Position numbers and translations under genes: made by a program
NCBI GenBank assembly: GCA_047600765.1
Contig: JASGKF010000001.1
Span: 1,178,001-1,242,000, forward strand
Direction of reading: 5' to 3'
Origin: Viridibacterium sp047600765
GTDB lineage: Bacteria > Pseudomonadota > Gammaproteobacteria > Burkholderiales > Rhodocyclaceae
DNA: 64,000 nt
Part shown: positions 17,340-25,440 of the stretch, in pieces
Layout: each line of letters starts with the position of its first letter
How positions within the stretch are numbered: position 1 is the stretch's first letter
Notes under the pieces: model-generated
Told to the model about the DNA's origin: nothing
The model's database searches: none
What the model saw: the letters and a program-made list of their open reading frames with translations, nothing else

Positions 17340-18905
17340 TCAGTTCTGGATCGAGCACTTGTTGGGATCGCCACCAGGATCGGAGCCGAAGGCTGCCACG
17401 GTACAAGCGATGCTGCCGCCAACCGTCACCTTCTTGGTCACCCACTTGCCCTTGCGGCCGAAGGCCACCCAGCCGGTACCCTTGTTCACCGAGCAGGTGC
17501 CGCCCAGATCGGCGCACTTACTGAAGCCATCGGGGTAGTCACCCGTGCCGGTCAGGACCGGGCCGGAAGCAGAGCTGCTGCTGGAGCTGCTGGACGACTT
17601 GCTCGACGAGGACGAGGAGCTGGACGACGACTTGCTCGACGACGAGGAGCTCGAAGGAGCGCTGGAGCTGCTGCTGGACGACTTGCTCGACGAGGACGAG
17701 GAGCTCGGTGCAGTGCTCGAGCTGGAGCTCGACGAGGACGACGTGCTGCCGCAAGCGGAGGCGGTCAGTTGAGCGCCGTTCTTGCCGACACCGGCGTACT
17801 GGGCCAGCTTGTCCTTCACGCACTGGGCCGACACGGCTTCATACGTGTAGGTCAGCGTCTTCGGGAAGGCAGCCGTGGTGGTCCAGGTGTCAGCGTTGGC
17901 GCCGCCACCCGAGTCCGTCCAGGTGATGCCATACGTGGCGTTGCTGGCCGAGTTGGTGGTGTTGTTGTTACGCAGATCCCACTTGCCGCAGTTGGTCACG
18001 TCGTAACGGCAGGTCACCGGGTTGAACGCGTTCTGGAACCAGTTCTTCTCGATCAGCGAGTAGCCGCCGGTACGGACGTTGATGCCCGACTCGGTCACCT
18101 TGTCGTAGAAGTTGTTGTAGATGTGGGTCCAGCCACCACGTTGCAGCGGCAGACGGCCGTTCACGTTGTAGTAGTAGTTGTGGTGGAAAGTGATTTCACG
18201 ACCACCAGCGATGTCGCTTGCCGACGAACCATCCAGGCCGACCTTCTTGCTGTCGTGGATGTAGTTGTACGACACGGTGATGTTGTGCGAATCCTTCTTG
18301 ATGTCGATAGCCGACTCGAAGGTCAGGTCGCCGTCGGGCGAACCGTTACATTCGTTGTTCACGGCGAACAGTTCGTTGTGGTCGATCCACACGTTCGACG
18401 AGCTGTCGATACGCAGCATGTCAGCGTCGTTGCTGGCACCAGCCAGAGCGCCGATCTTCATGTTGCGGATGACGACGTTGTTCGAGCCGCTCTTGATCGT
18501 GATACCGAAGTTGGCCGAGGAGCCGTTGGCACCCTGAATGGTGATGCCCTTCGTGAATTCCTTGATCTCGACTTCGCGGTAGGTGTCGCTCCAGTGGGGC
18601 TTCGGGCAGTTGCCGGAAGCGTCCTTGGTGTGATCCTTGACGATCTGGGCGATCAGCGCGTCTTCGTTACCCGTGTAGGTAATGATGACGGGGTATGCAC
18701 CGCCGGTGACCTTCTTGCCAGCGGAGTCGAGGCGAGCTGCAGCGATCGCGTCGATGATGCCTTGCATGGTGCTGACGGTGACCGACTTGGAACCCGTCTG
18801 GTTACCGCCGTCAGCGGTCGAGAAACCGCCGGTGGTTGCAGCGAATGCGGCGCCGCCAAAAGCCAGCGCAGCAACGGCAGCCGTTGCCTTGAGAGTGAAA
18901 CGCAT
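17340..18905 (-). CDS. Secreted PL1 pectate lyase with poly-Ser linker and small Cys-rich C-terminal module
   Basis: A protein of 521 residues from the ATG with AGGAGA just upstream. It has a signal peptide ending AAFA-A and a PL1 catalytic domain to about residue 380 with DADMLRIDSSSNVWIDHNEL, SAIDIKK and NGRLPLQRGGW. A poly-Ser linker with Lys/Ala/Pro spacers occupies about 383-445. The C-terminal module of about 65 residues has four cysteines and the motifs GWVAFGRKGKW and CTVAAFGSDPGG. It resembles small sugar-binding-type modules at the ends of secreted glycosidases, but I cannot name it with certainty. Long stretches of the catalytic domain are identical to the neighbouring lyase, so the pair arose by duplication and then acquired different tails. 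Confidence 0.9.
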   Translation of the reverse strand: MRFTLKATAAVAALAFGGAAFAATTGGFSTADGGNQTGSKSVTVSTMQGIIDAIAAARLDSAGKKVTGGAYPVIITYTGNEDALIAQIVKDHTKDASGNCPKPHWSDTYREVEIKEFTKGITIQGANGSSANFGITIKSGSNNVVIRNMKIGALAGASNDADMLRIDSSSNVWIDHNELFAVNNECNGSPDGDLTFESAIDIKKDSHNITVSYNYIHDSKKVGLDGSSASDIAGGREITFHHNYYYNVNGRLPLQRGGWTHIYNNFYDKVTESGINVRTGGYSLIEKNWFQNAFNPVTCRYDVTNCGKWDLRNNNTTNSASNATYGITWTDSGGGANADTWTTTAAFPKTLTYTYEAVSAQCVKDKLAQYAGVGKNGAQLTASACGSTSSSSSSSSSTAPSSSSSSSKSSSSSSSAPSSSSSSSKSSSSSSSSSSKSSSSSSSSSASGPVLTGTGDYPDGFSKCADLGGTCSVNKGTGWVAFGRKGKWVTKKVTVGGSIACTVAAFGSDPGGDPNKCSIQN

Positions 18906-18987
18906 ATCTGTCTCCTGTGTTTTATGTACTGCTAGGAACCGCGATCACTCAGCCTGAAGCCTGCTCGGGGGACCGTGGACGGGGCGG

Positions 18988-19015
18988 AGTATATTTGGTT
19001 TTCCGGGTAAACCAA
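18988..19015 (-). promoter_or_regulatory. candidate promoter/operator of the second pectate lyase
   Basis: On the minus strand TTGGTT and TATACT are separated by 16 bases. The spacer makes a palindrome TTTGGTTT / AAACCAAA around ACCCGG that overlaps the -35, suggesting a repressor or activator site. CAAATATACTC is shared with the other pectate lyase. Spacing is good, but the identity of any regulator is unknown. Confidence 0.5.
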
Positions 19016-19159
19016 AATTTTCCTGATTCGCCCATTCAAAAAGTCACGTGTCGCAATGCGCAAAAACCCTTAGGAATCTGTCCTACATCCTTGATTTCAT
19101 TGTTTCTGACGTGTTTGAAACCTGAAAAGCCTGTCGCTCCTCGAAAACCCCCAAAAACA

Positions 19160-19186
19160 AAAGCCCGCGGACCTGCCGCGGGCTTT
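19160..19186 (-). terminator. Rho-independent terminator of the b561-yceI-yceI operon
   Basis: The AAAGCCCGCGG / CCGCGGGCTTT stem (11 bp, 5-base loop) lies 18 bases past the YceI stop at 19204. On the minus strand it runs into TTTTGTTTTTGG. Confidence 0.9.
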
Positions 19187-19203
19187 GGATGTATACAAGA
19201 TGT

Positions 19204-19770
19204 TTATGCCTTGATGGCTTCGACCGCCAGGATCAGCGTGACTTCGTCCGACACATAGGGCGCGTACTTGGGCATTCCGAAGTCCGAGCGCTTGATCTTC
19301 GCCGTGGCATTACCGCCGACGGCGTCCCGCTTCAGCACAGGATGCGGAGCGAGCTGGAAGTGCGTCACCGCCAGCGTGACGGGCTTGCTGATGCCCTTGA
19401 TGGTGAGGACGCCCTCTATCGCGACCGGCTTATCAGCCTCGAACTGCACATGCGTCGAGCGGAACGTGATGCTGCCGTGCTTCGCCGTATCGAAGAAGTC
19501 CTCGCCCTGCAGGTGACCGTTGAAAACCTCATAGCCGGTGTTCACCGACTTCGCATCGATCACTACCTCCACCGACGCCGTCTTCGCCACGCGATCCAGC
19601 ACGATCTTGCCGCTGGTCTTGTCGAAACGATGCAGCTGATTGCTGTAGCCGAAATGGTTGTATTCGAAGCGCGGCGCCGTATGCGTGCCATCGATGACGA
19701 AAGTCTCGGGCGCGGCAGAGGCACTGCCCATGGCCAAAACCAGCAGGGAAACAAGTAAGCACTTCTTCAT
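19204..19770 (-). CDS. YceI-family periplasmic protein (first of two)
   Basis: A protein of 188 residues starting at MKKCLLVSLL; upstream in-frame codons lack a signal-like start. Residues 1-21 are a signal peptide (GSASA-A). The rest is a YceI lipocalin-like barrel: FVIDGTHTAPRFEYNHFG, ASVEVVIDAKSVNTG, FFDTAKHGSITFRST, LTIKGISKPVTLAV and the closing FGMPKYAPYVSDEVTLIL. YceI proteins bind isoprenoid or amphiphilic ligands and are often encoded with cytochrome b561. That is the case here: a b561 gene and a second yceI lie 29-690 bases upstream on the same strand. The precise ligand is unknown. Confidence 0.9.
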   Translation of the reverse strand: MKKCLLVSLLVLAMGSASAAPETFVIDGTHTAPRFEYNHFGYSNQLHRFDKTSGKIVLDRVAKTASVEVVIDAKSVNTGYEVFNGHLQGEDFFDTAKHGSITFRSTHVQFEADKPVAIEGVLTIKGISKPVTLAVTHFQLAPHPVLKRDAVGGNATAKIKRSDFGMPKYAPYVSDEVTLILAVEAIKA

Positions 19771-19799
19771 GAAACGAACTCCGGGTGCGTTGCGAGGAA

Positions 19800-20393
19800 T
19801 CATTTGCCTGCCGCAGCGAGCAGGCGGAACTTGATCTGTACGTCATTCGCCACAGTGCCGAAGTCGGCCCAGACGCCTTCGCCGATGCCGAAATCTGCCC
19901 GGCGGATGGTCAGCGCGCCTTCGAACACGCCCTGCGCACCTTCGGCCTTGTAGGTCGCGGGGGCAACGACGTTCTGCGTGCGGCCCTTGATCGTCAGCGC
20001 GCCGGCCACCTCGAAACGGTTGTTGCCCAGCGGCTTGATGGCACTCGACACGAACTTCGCCGTCGGGAAAGCCTTGGTGTTGAACCACAGCTTGCCAGCC
20101 ACCTCTTCGTCACCCTCGGCGCTGCCGGTGTCGATGCTGGCAAGGTCGATCTCGAACTGCGCGCTGGCCGCCGCAGGTTTCGCCGGATCAAAAGCAATCT
20201 GGCTCTTGAAGCGCTTGAAGCTGCCCTCCATGGGCACGTTCATCTGCTTGTAGACGAAGGCCAGCGCACTCTTCTCGCTGACGATCTGCTTGTACTCGAC
20301 CGCCTGCGCGGCCAGGCAGCCCAGGGCCAGCAAAGCAACGGGGGTAATGCGCCGCACTGCCAGGGAAAGCGAAAACCGGAAAGCGTGTGTCAT
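19800..20393 (-). CDS. YceI-family periplasmic protein (second of two)
   Basis: A protein of 197 residues with a signal peptide over residues 1-31 (LAAQA-V). The YceI barrel has SALAFVYKQMNVPMEG at the start, AAASAQFEIDLASIDTG, LWFNTKAFPTAKFVSS and a C-terminal FGIGEGVWADFGTVANDV. It is clearly diverged from the downstream YceI, so the two are different sub-types rather than a recent duplicate. The gap to the downstream gene is 29 bases and to the upstream b561 gene 34 bases, consistent with one transcript ending at the 19160 hairpin. Confidence 0.9.
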   Translation of the reverse strand: MTHAFRFSLSLAVRRITPVALLALGCLAAQAVEYKQIVSEKSALAFVYKQMNVPMEGSFKRFKSQIAFDPAKPAAASAQFEIDLASIDTGSAEGDEEVAGKLWFNTKAFPTAKFVSSAIKPLGNNRFEVAGALTIKGRTQNVVAPATYKAEGAQGVFEGALTIRRADFGIGEGVWADFGTVANDVQIKFRLLAAAGK

Positions 20394-20427
20394 ATATATA
20401 GAGGCTCAAGGATTGTGGGTGATCGAC

Positions 20428-20958
20428 TCAGCGCTGCCGCAGGAAAGGCAGCATGCGGATCAACACCGTGTCGTGATCGATGAAGTGGTGCTTGATTGCT
20501 GCGGCGGCATGGACAAAGACCAGCGCCGCCAGCGTGTAGTTCAATCCTGCGTGCAATGTCGCCAACTGACGGCCCAGCTCCGCATCGCGCGTCAGCAGGT
20601 CGGGCAAGGGCAGCACGCCGAACCAGACCGTCGGCACGCCCTTGGCCGAACTCATCAGCCAGCCGCTCAAGGGGATCGCCAGCATTAGCAAATACAGCAA
20701 GCCATGTGTCGCGGCCGACGCAAGCTGCTGCCAGCGCGGCATCGCCACGGCGGCGGGTGGCCGGCGCAGCAGGCGCCACACCACCCGGAGCAATGCCAGC
20801 AGGAAGATGCTCACCCCCGCCCACTTGTGCCAGGAATAGATCTGCAGCTTCTGCGGCGAAAACGGCAGGCCCACCATATAGAGGCCCACGCAGAAGGCGC
20901 ACACGATGGCCAGCGCCATCAACCAATGCAGGGCGATGGCAGGCAGGGAATAAGACAT
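20428..20958 (-). CDS. Cytochrome b561 family membrane protein
   Basis: A protein of 176 residues with four predicted membrane helices (about 8-28, 42-62, 82-102, 140-162). Haem-ligand histidines are positioned as in the family: ALHWLMA in helix 1, SWHKWAGV, ATHGLLYL, and HAGLNYTL with HAAAAIKHH at the end. It is a di-haem b-type electron carrier, probably oxidising quinol in the inner membrane. It is first in an operon with two YceI proteins, a known association suggesting a shared quinone/isoprenoid function. Confidence 0.92.
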   Translation of the reverse strand: MSYSLPAIALHWLMALAIVCAFCVGLYMVGLPFSPQKLQIYSWHKWAGVSIFLLALLRVVWRLLRRPPAAVAMPRWQQLASAATHGLLYLLMLAIPLSGWLMSSAKGVPTVWFGVLPLPDLLTRDAELGRQLATLHAGLNYTLAALVFVHAAAAIKHHFIDHDTVLIRMLPFLRQR

Positions 20959-21026
20959 GGCGTTTCCGGAAACGGGTGGATGCATGAAGCAAGCTCGACG
21001 TGAAGCGCAGCGCACTCTAAGAGAAA

Positions 21027-21051
21027 GACCGCCCCCGGCAAAGAGGCGGTC
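21027..21051 (-). terminator. hairpin with T-rich tail in the leader of the b561 operon
   Basis: On the minus strand GACCGCC and GGCGGTC pair around an 11-base loop and are followed by TTTCTCTTAG. It lies about 70 bases before the b561 start, so it could be an attenuator, a terminator of a short leftward transcript, or chance. The rest of the 349-bp gap to pgm shows no gene. Confidence 0.4.
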
Positions 21052-21307
21052 ATGAAATGGAGCATTGTCCCGGCTGCACGAATAAAGCGGGAACTTCTGC
21101 CTTGCGGCACATCACCACATTCCCCCCGCCCACATTTGATCGCCAGCCGCACACTGCGACACGCAGCCGCCCCCCGGCCGCTGCTGCCGCATCACGGCTG
21201 TCGCACCACGACTGCTTATGGAAGCCGATATAGCCAGCTTGTGTGCCCCGTCATCACCTTGCCCGCCGGCCTGCCTTACCATCGGGCTTTTGGTTCCGGA
21301 GTCCACC

Positions 21308-22939
21308 ATGGCCCACCCCCTCGCTGGCAAACCCGTCCCCGCCGACCTGCTGATGGACGTCCCCGCCCTGCTGGCGGCCTACACCGACACGCCCGACGTC
21401 AGCATCGCCACCCAGCGCGTCGCCTTCGGCACCAGCGGCCACCGCGGCAGCGCCTTCAACAAGAGCTTCAACGAAGCGCACATCCTCGCCATCACCCAGG
21501 CCGTCTGCGAATACCGCGCCGCCCAGGGCACGACCGGCCCGCTGTTCATCGGCATGGACACCCACGCCCTCTCCGCCCCCGCACAACAAAGCGCACTCGA
21601 AGTGCTCGCCGCCAACGGCGTCACCACGCGCATGCAAAGCGATGGCGGCTACTCACCGACGCCTGTCATCTCGCACGCCATCCTCACGTACAACGCCAGC
21701 AAGCCTGCGGCGCTTGCAGATGGCCTCATCATTACGCCGTCCCACAACCCGCCGCAGGATGGCGGCATCAAATACAACCCGCCCCACGGCGGCCCCGCCG
21801 ACACCGACGCCACAGGCTGGATCGAGAACCGCGCCAACGACCTGCTCGCCGCAGGCAATGCCGGCATCAAGCGCCTGAGCTACGCCGCAGCCCTCGCCTC
21901 ACCGTACGTCACGCAACACGACTTCGCCGCCGGCTACATCGCCGCCCTCGACAAGGTCATCGACATGGCAGCCATCAAGAAGGCCGGCGTGAAGATCGGC
22001 GTCAACCCGCTCGGCGGCGCTGCCGTCGCCTACTGGGCACGCATCGCCGAGCACTACGGCTTGAATATCGAAGTCGTGAATCCCAAGGTTGACCCCGCCT
22101 TCGGCTTCATGACGCTCGACCACGACGGCAAGATCCGCATGGACTGCTCCAGCCCCTACGCCATGGCCAGCCTCGTCCAGCTCAAGGACCGCTTCGCCAT
22201 CGCCTGGGGCAACGACGCCGACGTCAACCGCCACGGCATCGTCACGCCCAGCGTCGGCCTCCTGAACCCCAACCACTACCTCGCCGTCACCATCCGCTAC
22301 CTGCTCGCGCACCGCCCGCAGTGGAGCACTGCAGCTGTTGGCAAGACCCTCGTGTCGAGCAACATGATCGACCGCGTCGTGAATGGCCTCGGCCGCAAAC
22401 TGCTCGAAGTGCCCGTCGGCTTCAAATGGTTCTCGCCCGGCCTGCTCGATGGCAGCCTCTGCTTCGGCGGCGAAGAAAGTGCCGGCGCCAGCTTCCTGCG
22501 CCGCGACGGCACCGTATGGACCACTGACAAAGACGGCATCATCCTCGGCCTGCTCGCCGCAGAAATCACCGCCGTCACCGGCAAAGACCCCGGCCAGCAC
22601 TACCTCGAACTCACCGCGCAATACGGCACGCCCTACTACACGCGCATCGACGCCGCCGCCACGCCCGAACAGAAGAAAGCCTTCAAGCGACTCACACCCG
22701 AGAAAGTGAAGAACACTACGCTCGCTGGCGAAGCGATCACAGCGAAACTCACCAAGGCACCGGGCAATGGTGCCGGCATCGGCGGATTGAAAGTGACCAC
22801 GGAGAACGGCTGGTTTGCGGCGCGTCCTTCAGGGACGGAAGATATCTACAAGATCTATGCGGAAAGCTTTGTGTCAGCGGAGCATCTGCAGCAGATCGTG
22901 AAGGAAGCGCAGGGGATTGTGACGGCGGCTTTGGTCTGA
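21308..22939 (+). CDS. pgm: Phosphoglucomutase (alpha-D-glucose phosphate-specific)
   Basis: A protein of 543 residues, the usual length for the E. coli Pgm type. Visible motifs in order: substrate loop VAFGTSGHRGSAF near residue 38; the catalytic phosphoserine loop ITPSHNPPQDGGIKYN near 143; the metal loop GNDADVNRHG (DxDxxR) near 302; the sugar-binding GGEESAGASFLR near 391; and the phosphate-binding RPSGTEDIYKIYAES near the C terminus. It interconverts glucose-1-P and glucose-6-P in the cytoplasm, linking glycolysis with the glycogen genes 8-19 kb downstream. It is a single gene with its own upstream region. Confidence 0.96.
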   Translation: MAHPLAGKPVPADLLMDVPALLAAYTDTPDVSIATQRVAFGTSGHRGSAFNKSFNEAHILAITQAVCEYRAAQGTTGPLFIGMDTHALSAPAQQSALEVLAANGVTTRMQSDGGYSPTPVISHAILTYNASKPAALADGLIITPSHNPPQDGGIKYNPPHGGPADTDATGWIENRANDLLAAGNAGIKRLSYAAALASPYVTQHDFAAGYIAALDKVIDMAAIKKAGVKIGVNPLGGAAVAYWARIAEHYGLNIEVVNPKVDPAFGFMTLDHDGKIRMDCSSPYAMASLVQLKDRFAIAWGNDADVNRHGIVTPSVGLLNPNHYLAVTIRYLLAHRPQWSTAAVGKTLVSSNMIDRVVNGLGRKLLEVPVGFKWFSPGLLDGSLCFGGEESAGASFLRRDGTVWTTDKDGIILGLLAAEITAVTGKDPGQHYLELTAQYGTPYYTRIDAAATPEQKKAFKRLTPEKVKNTTLAGEAITAKLTKAPGNGAGIGGLKVTTENGWFAARPSGTEDIYKIYAESFVSAEHLQQIVKEAQGIVTAALV

Positions 22940-23032
22940 ACGCATGTATGCTCCGAGCACCATGACAATTCAAAACCATAAGCCGCTTGGAAAGCGCGCA
23001 AATCAACCCACGTATGCCTCGAAAGGCTCTAC

Positions 23033-23569
23033 ATGAAATGTGCATTCATAGTCGCAGCGTTTTTGTGCCTCAGCCTGGGTGGCCACGTGTCGGCGGCCGA
23101 AGGGCCATTGCAATTCGCTGTCAAGCGACAGCAAGATGACAAACTGATGCACAGGCTCATCGCAACCTGCGATGGTACCGACGAGAGCAACGAGCTTCGC
23201 TGCGCAATGGTCAGCGTGAACATCCGGCTCATTACCGGGCCTGTCTATAGCATTTCGGGGAAGGAGCCTGACGGCTACTGCACGATCTCTCTGCAAAAAA
23301 ATGATGCTTTAACTTTCAAGCAGACAGCTCCGAAAAAGTGGACGGCGGTTGCGATGACCGATGCGGCCTGTCTGACTACCACCACTTACGAACTGGATCG
23401 CAGCCAGTTCGCTACGCGATTGACCGCTACCTCGATCGAGGGCCGAGGCCCCATGGGCGGGTTGTGCACGCCTGGCAAGCAGACGGTCATGGAATTTGGT
23501 GGCAATACATCCAGTCCAGGCCTGCCATGCCAAGGGCTCAAGAACGAGATCGATAGCGGTCTTCGGTAA
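23033..23569 (+). CDS. Hypothetical secreted protein
   Basis: A protein of 178 residues with a clear signal peptide (residues 1-21, HVSA-A) and about six cysteines in the mature part (TCDG, LRCAM, GYCTI, AACLT, GLCTP, LPCQG), suggesting disulphides in the periplasm or outside. No family was recognised. It follows pgm by 93 bases on the same strand but has its own start; composition is lower in G+C than its neighbours. A palindromic repeat follows the stop. Confidence 0.6.
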   Translation: MKCAFIVAAFLCLSLGGHVSAAEGPLQFAVKRQQDDKLMHRLIATCDGTDESNELRCAMVSVNIRLITGPVYSISGKEPDGYCTISLQKNDALTFKQTAPKKWTAVAMTDAACLTTTTYELDRSQFATRLTATSIEGRGPMGGLCTPGKQTVMEFGGNTSSPGLPCQGLKNEIDSGLR

Positions 23570-23590
23570 CGATGATGGATAGCCCGGTAG

Positions 23591-23665
23591 CGTGGGCACG
23601 GTGTTCCCACGCGGAAATGCCGGCGATGGGCGCTAGAACGCGTGGGCTCACCGAGCCCACCCTAC
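23591..23665. repeat. REP-like palindromes (GTGGGC...GCCCAC family)
   Basis: Two hairpins lie side by side: CGTGGG / CCCACG at 23591-23611 and GTGGGCTC-ACC-GAGCCCAC at 23642-23660, followed by CCTAC. The second recurs almost unchanged at 25395-25421 and, with ACs in place of TCs, at 44869-44887. This is a dispersed intergenic palindrome family. Confidence 0.7.
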
Positions 23666-23750
23666 ACCAGCCCCCTCACGCGTTAGCGCGCAATAACCGA
23701 AGGGCATTGCACCGGATGTTCTACACACCAGCCCAACACCTGGCTACACA

Positions 23751-24449
23751 ATGACCCCCCTCAGTCTTCTAGCGCTCATCAGCATCGTCGCACTCTTTGC
23801 GATAGCCGCATTGGGACGAAGACTCCAGCAGAAGTATCGTTTTTCCCCTCCCCCGTCAGCGCTCCCTTCCGCAGCTGCCGCGGCTGCTGCATCGAAAGAA
23901 CGCAGCCGCCCACGAGGCAGGACGATAAGCGTGGAGCCCACGTCAGAGAGCTATCCGAGACTCCGTCTGGAGAAGATGCTCGAAGCAGATATGGCGCTAC
24001 TCGATCGCTATGACATCACTGATTGGAACAAACAGAAGTTCGATCCAGACCTGATCATCAAATACGGAAAATGGTGGGTCAACGAAGACAAAAGCATCAT
24101 CTTCAAAGCGCTCGGCGGCGGTTCGTGTGAAATCCCTGAGATGTTTTCGCTTGTCTACCAGGGGGTCAAAGTGCACATCGAGTACGACCGCAGCCATGCA
24201 AGAAACTACGATTCCGCACCGGATACGCGCAATGTATTGATATCCAATGTGCGGATTCCCGCCGAGCTCACACAGGATCAGGACGTCGTTCTCACCCTGA
24301 TTGCAGAGGCTTTTGCAGCCCCGTATCTGTCCGCTGGCAATACGAAGAAGGTGGTTGTGGAATTCATGACGTTCCCGTCGCTTGCGGCAATTACCCAGCC
24401 ACTTGCGCAGCAGTCGGGTTCCTTCCCACCCACCTCCACCAAGGCGTAA
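23751..24449 (+). CDS. Hypothetical membrane-anchored protein
   Basis: A protein of 232 residues. Residues 3-21 form one membrane helix (LLALISIVALFAIAALG), followed by a low-complexity Pro/Ser/Ala linker to about residue 65. A soluble domain then starts SESYPRLRLEKMLEADMALLDRYDITDWNKQ. No family was recognised. The C-terminal domain is of ordinary composition, and the gene is lower in G+C than the region average. The stop overlaps an ORF leading into the transporter gene downstream, but the two genes are functionally unrelated as far as can be seen. Confidence 0.55.
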   Translation: MTPLSLLALISIVALFAIAALGRRLQQKYRFSPPPSALPSAAAAAAASKERSRPRGRTISVEPTSESYPRLRLEKMLEADMALLDRYDITDWNKQKFDPDLIIKYGKWWVNEDKSIIFKALGGGSCEIPEMFSLVYQGVKVHIEYDRSHARNYDSAPDTRNVLISNVRIPAELTQDQDVVLTLIAEAFAAPYLSAGNTKKVVVEFMTFPSLAAITQPLAQQSGSFPPTSTKA

Positions 24450-24586
24450 TGCGCACGCCGGACGCGGCCCCGCAACACACGGGGTTGTTGACGTGGATGA
24501 AAGCCCCCATCGACGCCTTGCCCCAGGATGCGCAAGGTGCCGGCGCTGTGCGCTGGCCCGTCCCGCATCGAACAAGGAGTTTTCTG

Positions 24587-25204
24587 ATGGCTGACCACGC
24601 CAGGGGCGCCGCGCCCACTGCCAATCCCGCACCGCTGGGTTTGCTGGGTTTCGGCATGACGACCGTGCTGCTGAACCTGCACAACGCCGGCATTTTTGAA
24701 CTGAGCGCGATGGTGCTCGCGATGGGTCTTTTCTACGGTGGCGTCGCCCAGGTGATCGCCGGCCTGCTCGAATGGCGCGCGGGCAACACCTTCGGCACGG
24801 TAGCGTTCACGTCCTATGGATGCTTCTGGCTGACGCTGGTGGCATTGATCCTGTTGCCAAAAACGGGGCTGGCCGAGGCGACGTCAACGGGCGGCATGAC
24901 GGCCTTCCTGCTGATGTGGGGTCTGCTCACGGCAATCCTGTTCGTCGGCACGCTGCGCATCAACCGCGCACTGCAGGTGGTGTTCGCCTCGCTGACCGTG
25001 CTGTTCGGCCTGCTGGCGCTGGCCGATGCGAGCGGCAGCCATGCACTCAAGGTGCTGGCAGGCTGGGAGGGGCTGTTCTGCGGCTTCGCCGCCATCTACG
25101 TGGCGGCTGCGCATGTGTTGAACGAGGTGTATGGCCGCATCGTGCTGCCACTGGGCACGCTGCGTGCGGCCGTGGTGCCGATGCTGGCGCGCAAGGCTGC
25201 GTGA
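24587..25204 (+). CDS. Acetate uptake transporter family (GPR1/FUN34/YaaH)
   Basis: A protein of 205 residues starting at an ATG with AAGGAG seven bases upstream. The family signature NPAPLGLLGFG is at residues 14-24, followed by six hydrophobic helices, including the MGLFYGGVAQVIAGLLEWRAGNTFG segment typical of YaaH/SatP. It probably carries acetate or succinate with protons across the inner membrane. Monocistronic by position, followed by a palindromic repeat at 25258-25347. The family call is firm; substrate is by analogy. Confidence 0.92.
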   Translation: MADHARGAAPTANPAPLGLLGFGMTTVLLNLHNAGIFELSAMVLAMGLFYGGVAQVIAGLLEWRAGNTFGTVAFTSYGCFWLTLVALILLPKTGLAEATSTGGMTAFLLMWGLLTAILFVGTLRINRALQVVFASLTVLFGLLALADASGSHALKVLAGWEGLFCGFAAIYVAAAHVLNEVYGRIVLPLGTLRAAVVPMLARKAA

Positions 25205-25257
25205 ATCGGGGCACCGCAGGGCGGAGATTGTGACGGCGGCGTTGAGGTGACAGAAGC

Positions 25258-25347
25258 GTAGGTTGGAAAAGCGAAGCGTATTCCGACAACCCCTCGTATC
25301 TTGACCACTCCAAACGTCGGAAGGCGCCTGCGGCTTTTCCAACCTAC
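25258..25347. repeat. 90-bp palindromic element with GTAGGTTGG ends
   Basis: The arms GTAGGTTGGAAAAGC and GCTTTTCCAACCTAC are perfect complements at the two ends, with an inner pair TTCCGAC / GTCGGAA. It has the same length, ends and nested architecture as the element at 4234-4326, but different internal bases, so each copy has kept its pairing while diverging. Confidence 0.75.
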
Positions 25348-25394
25348 TCCGGGTTATGGCCTTGCCAGTTGCATTCGCCCTTGTGAAAGCCCGG

Positions 25395-25421
25395 CGTGGT
25401 GGGCTCACCGAGCCCACCACG
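25395..25421. repeat. REP-like palindrome
   Basis: CGTGGTGGGCTC-ACC-GAGCCCACCACG is a perfect 12-bp stem with a 3-base loop, lying 20 bases past the pirin stop. It may also serve as its transcription end although no T-tract follows. Same family as 23642-23660 and 44869-44887. Confidence 0.7.
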
Positions 25422-25440
25422 TGTCTGACACAAGCTGGCG

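Noticed and set aside
25205..25440. Simple Rho-independent terminators in the pirin/transporter gap
   Set aside because: The palindromes there lack T-tracts and have relatives elsewhere, so they are better described as dispersed repeats.
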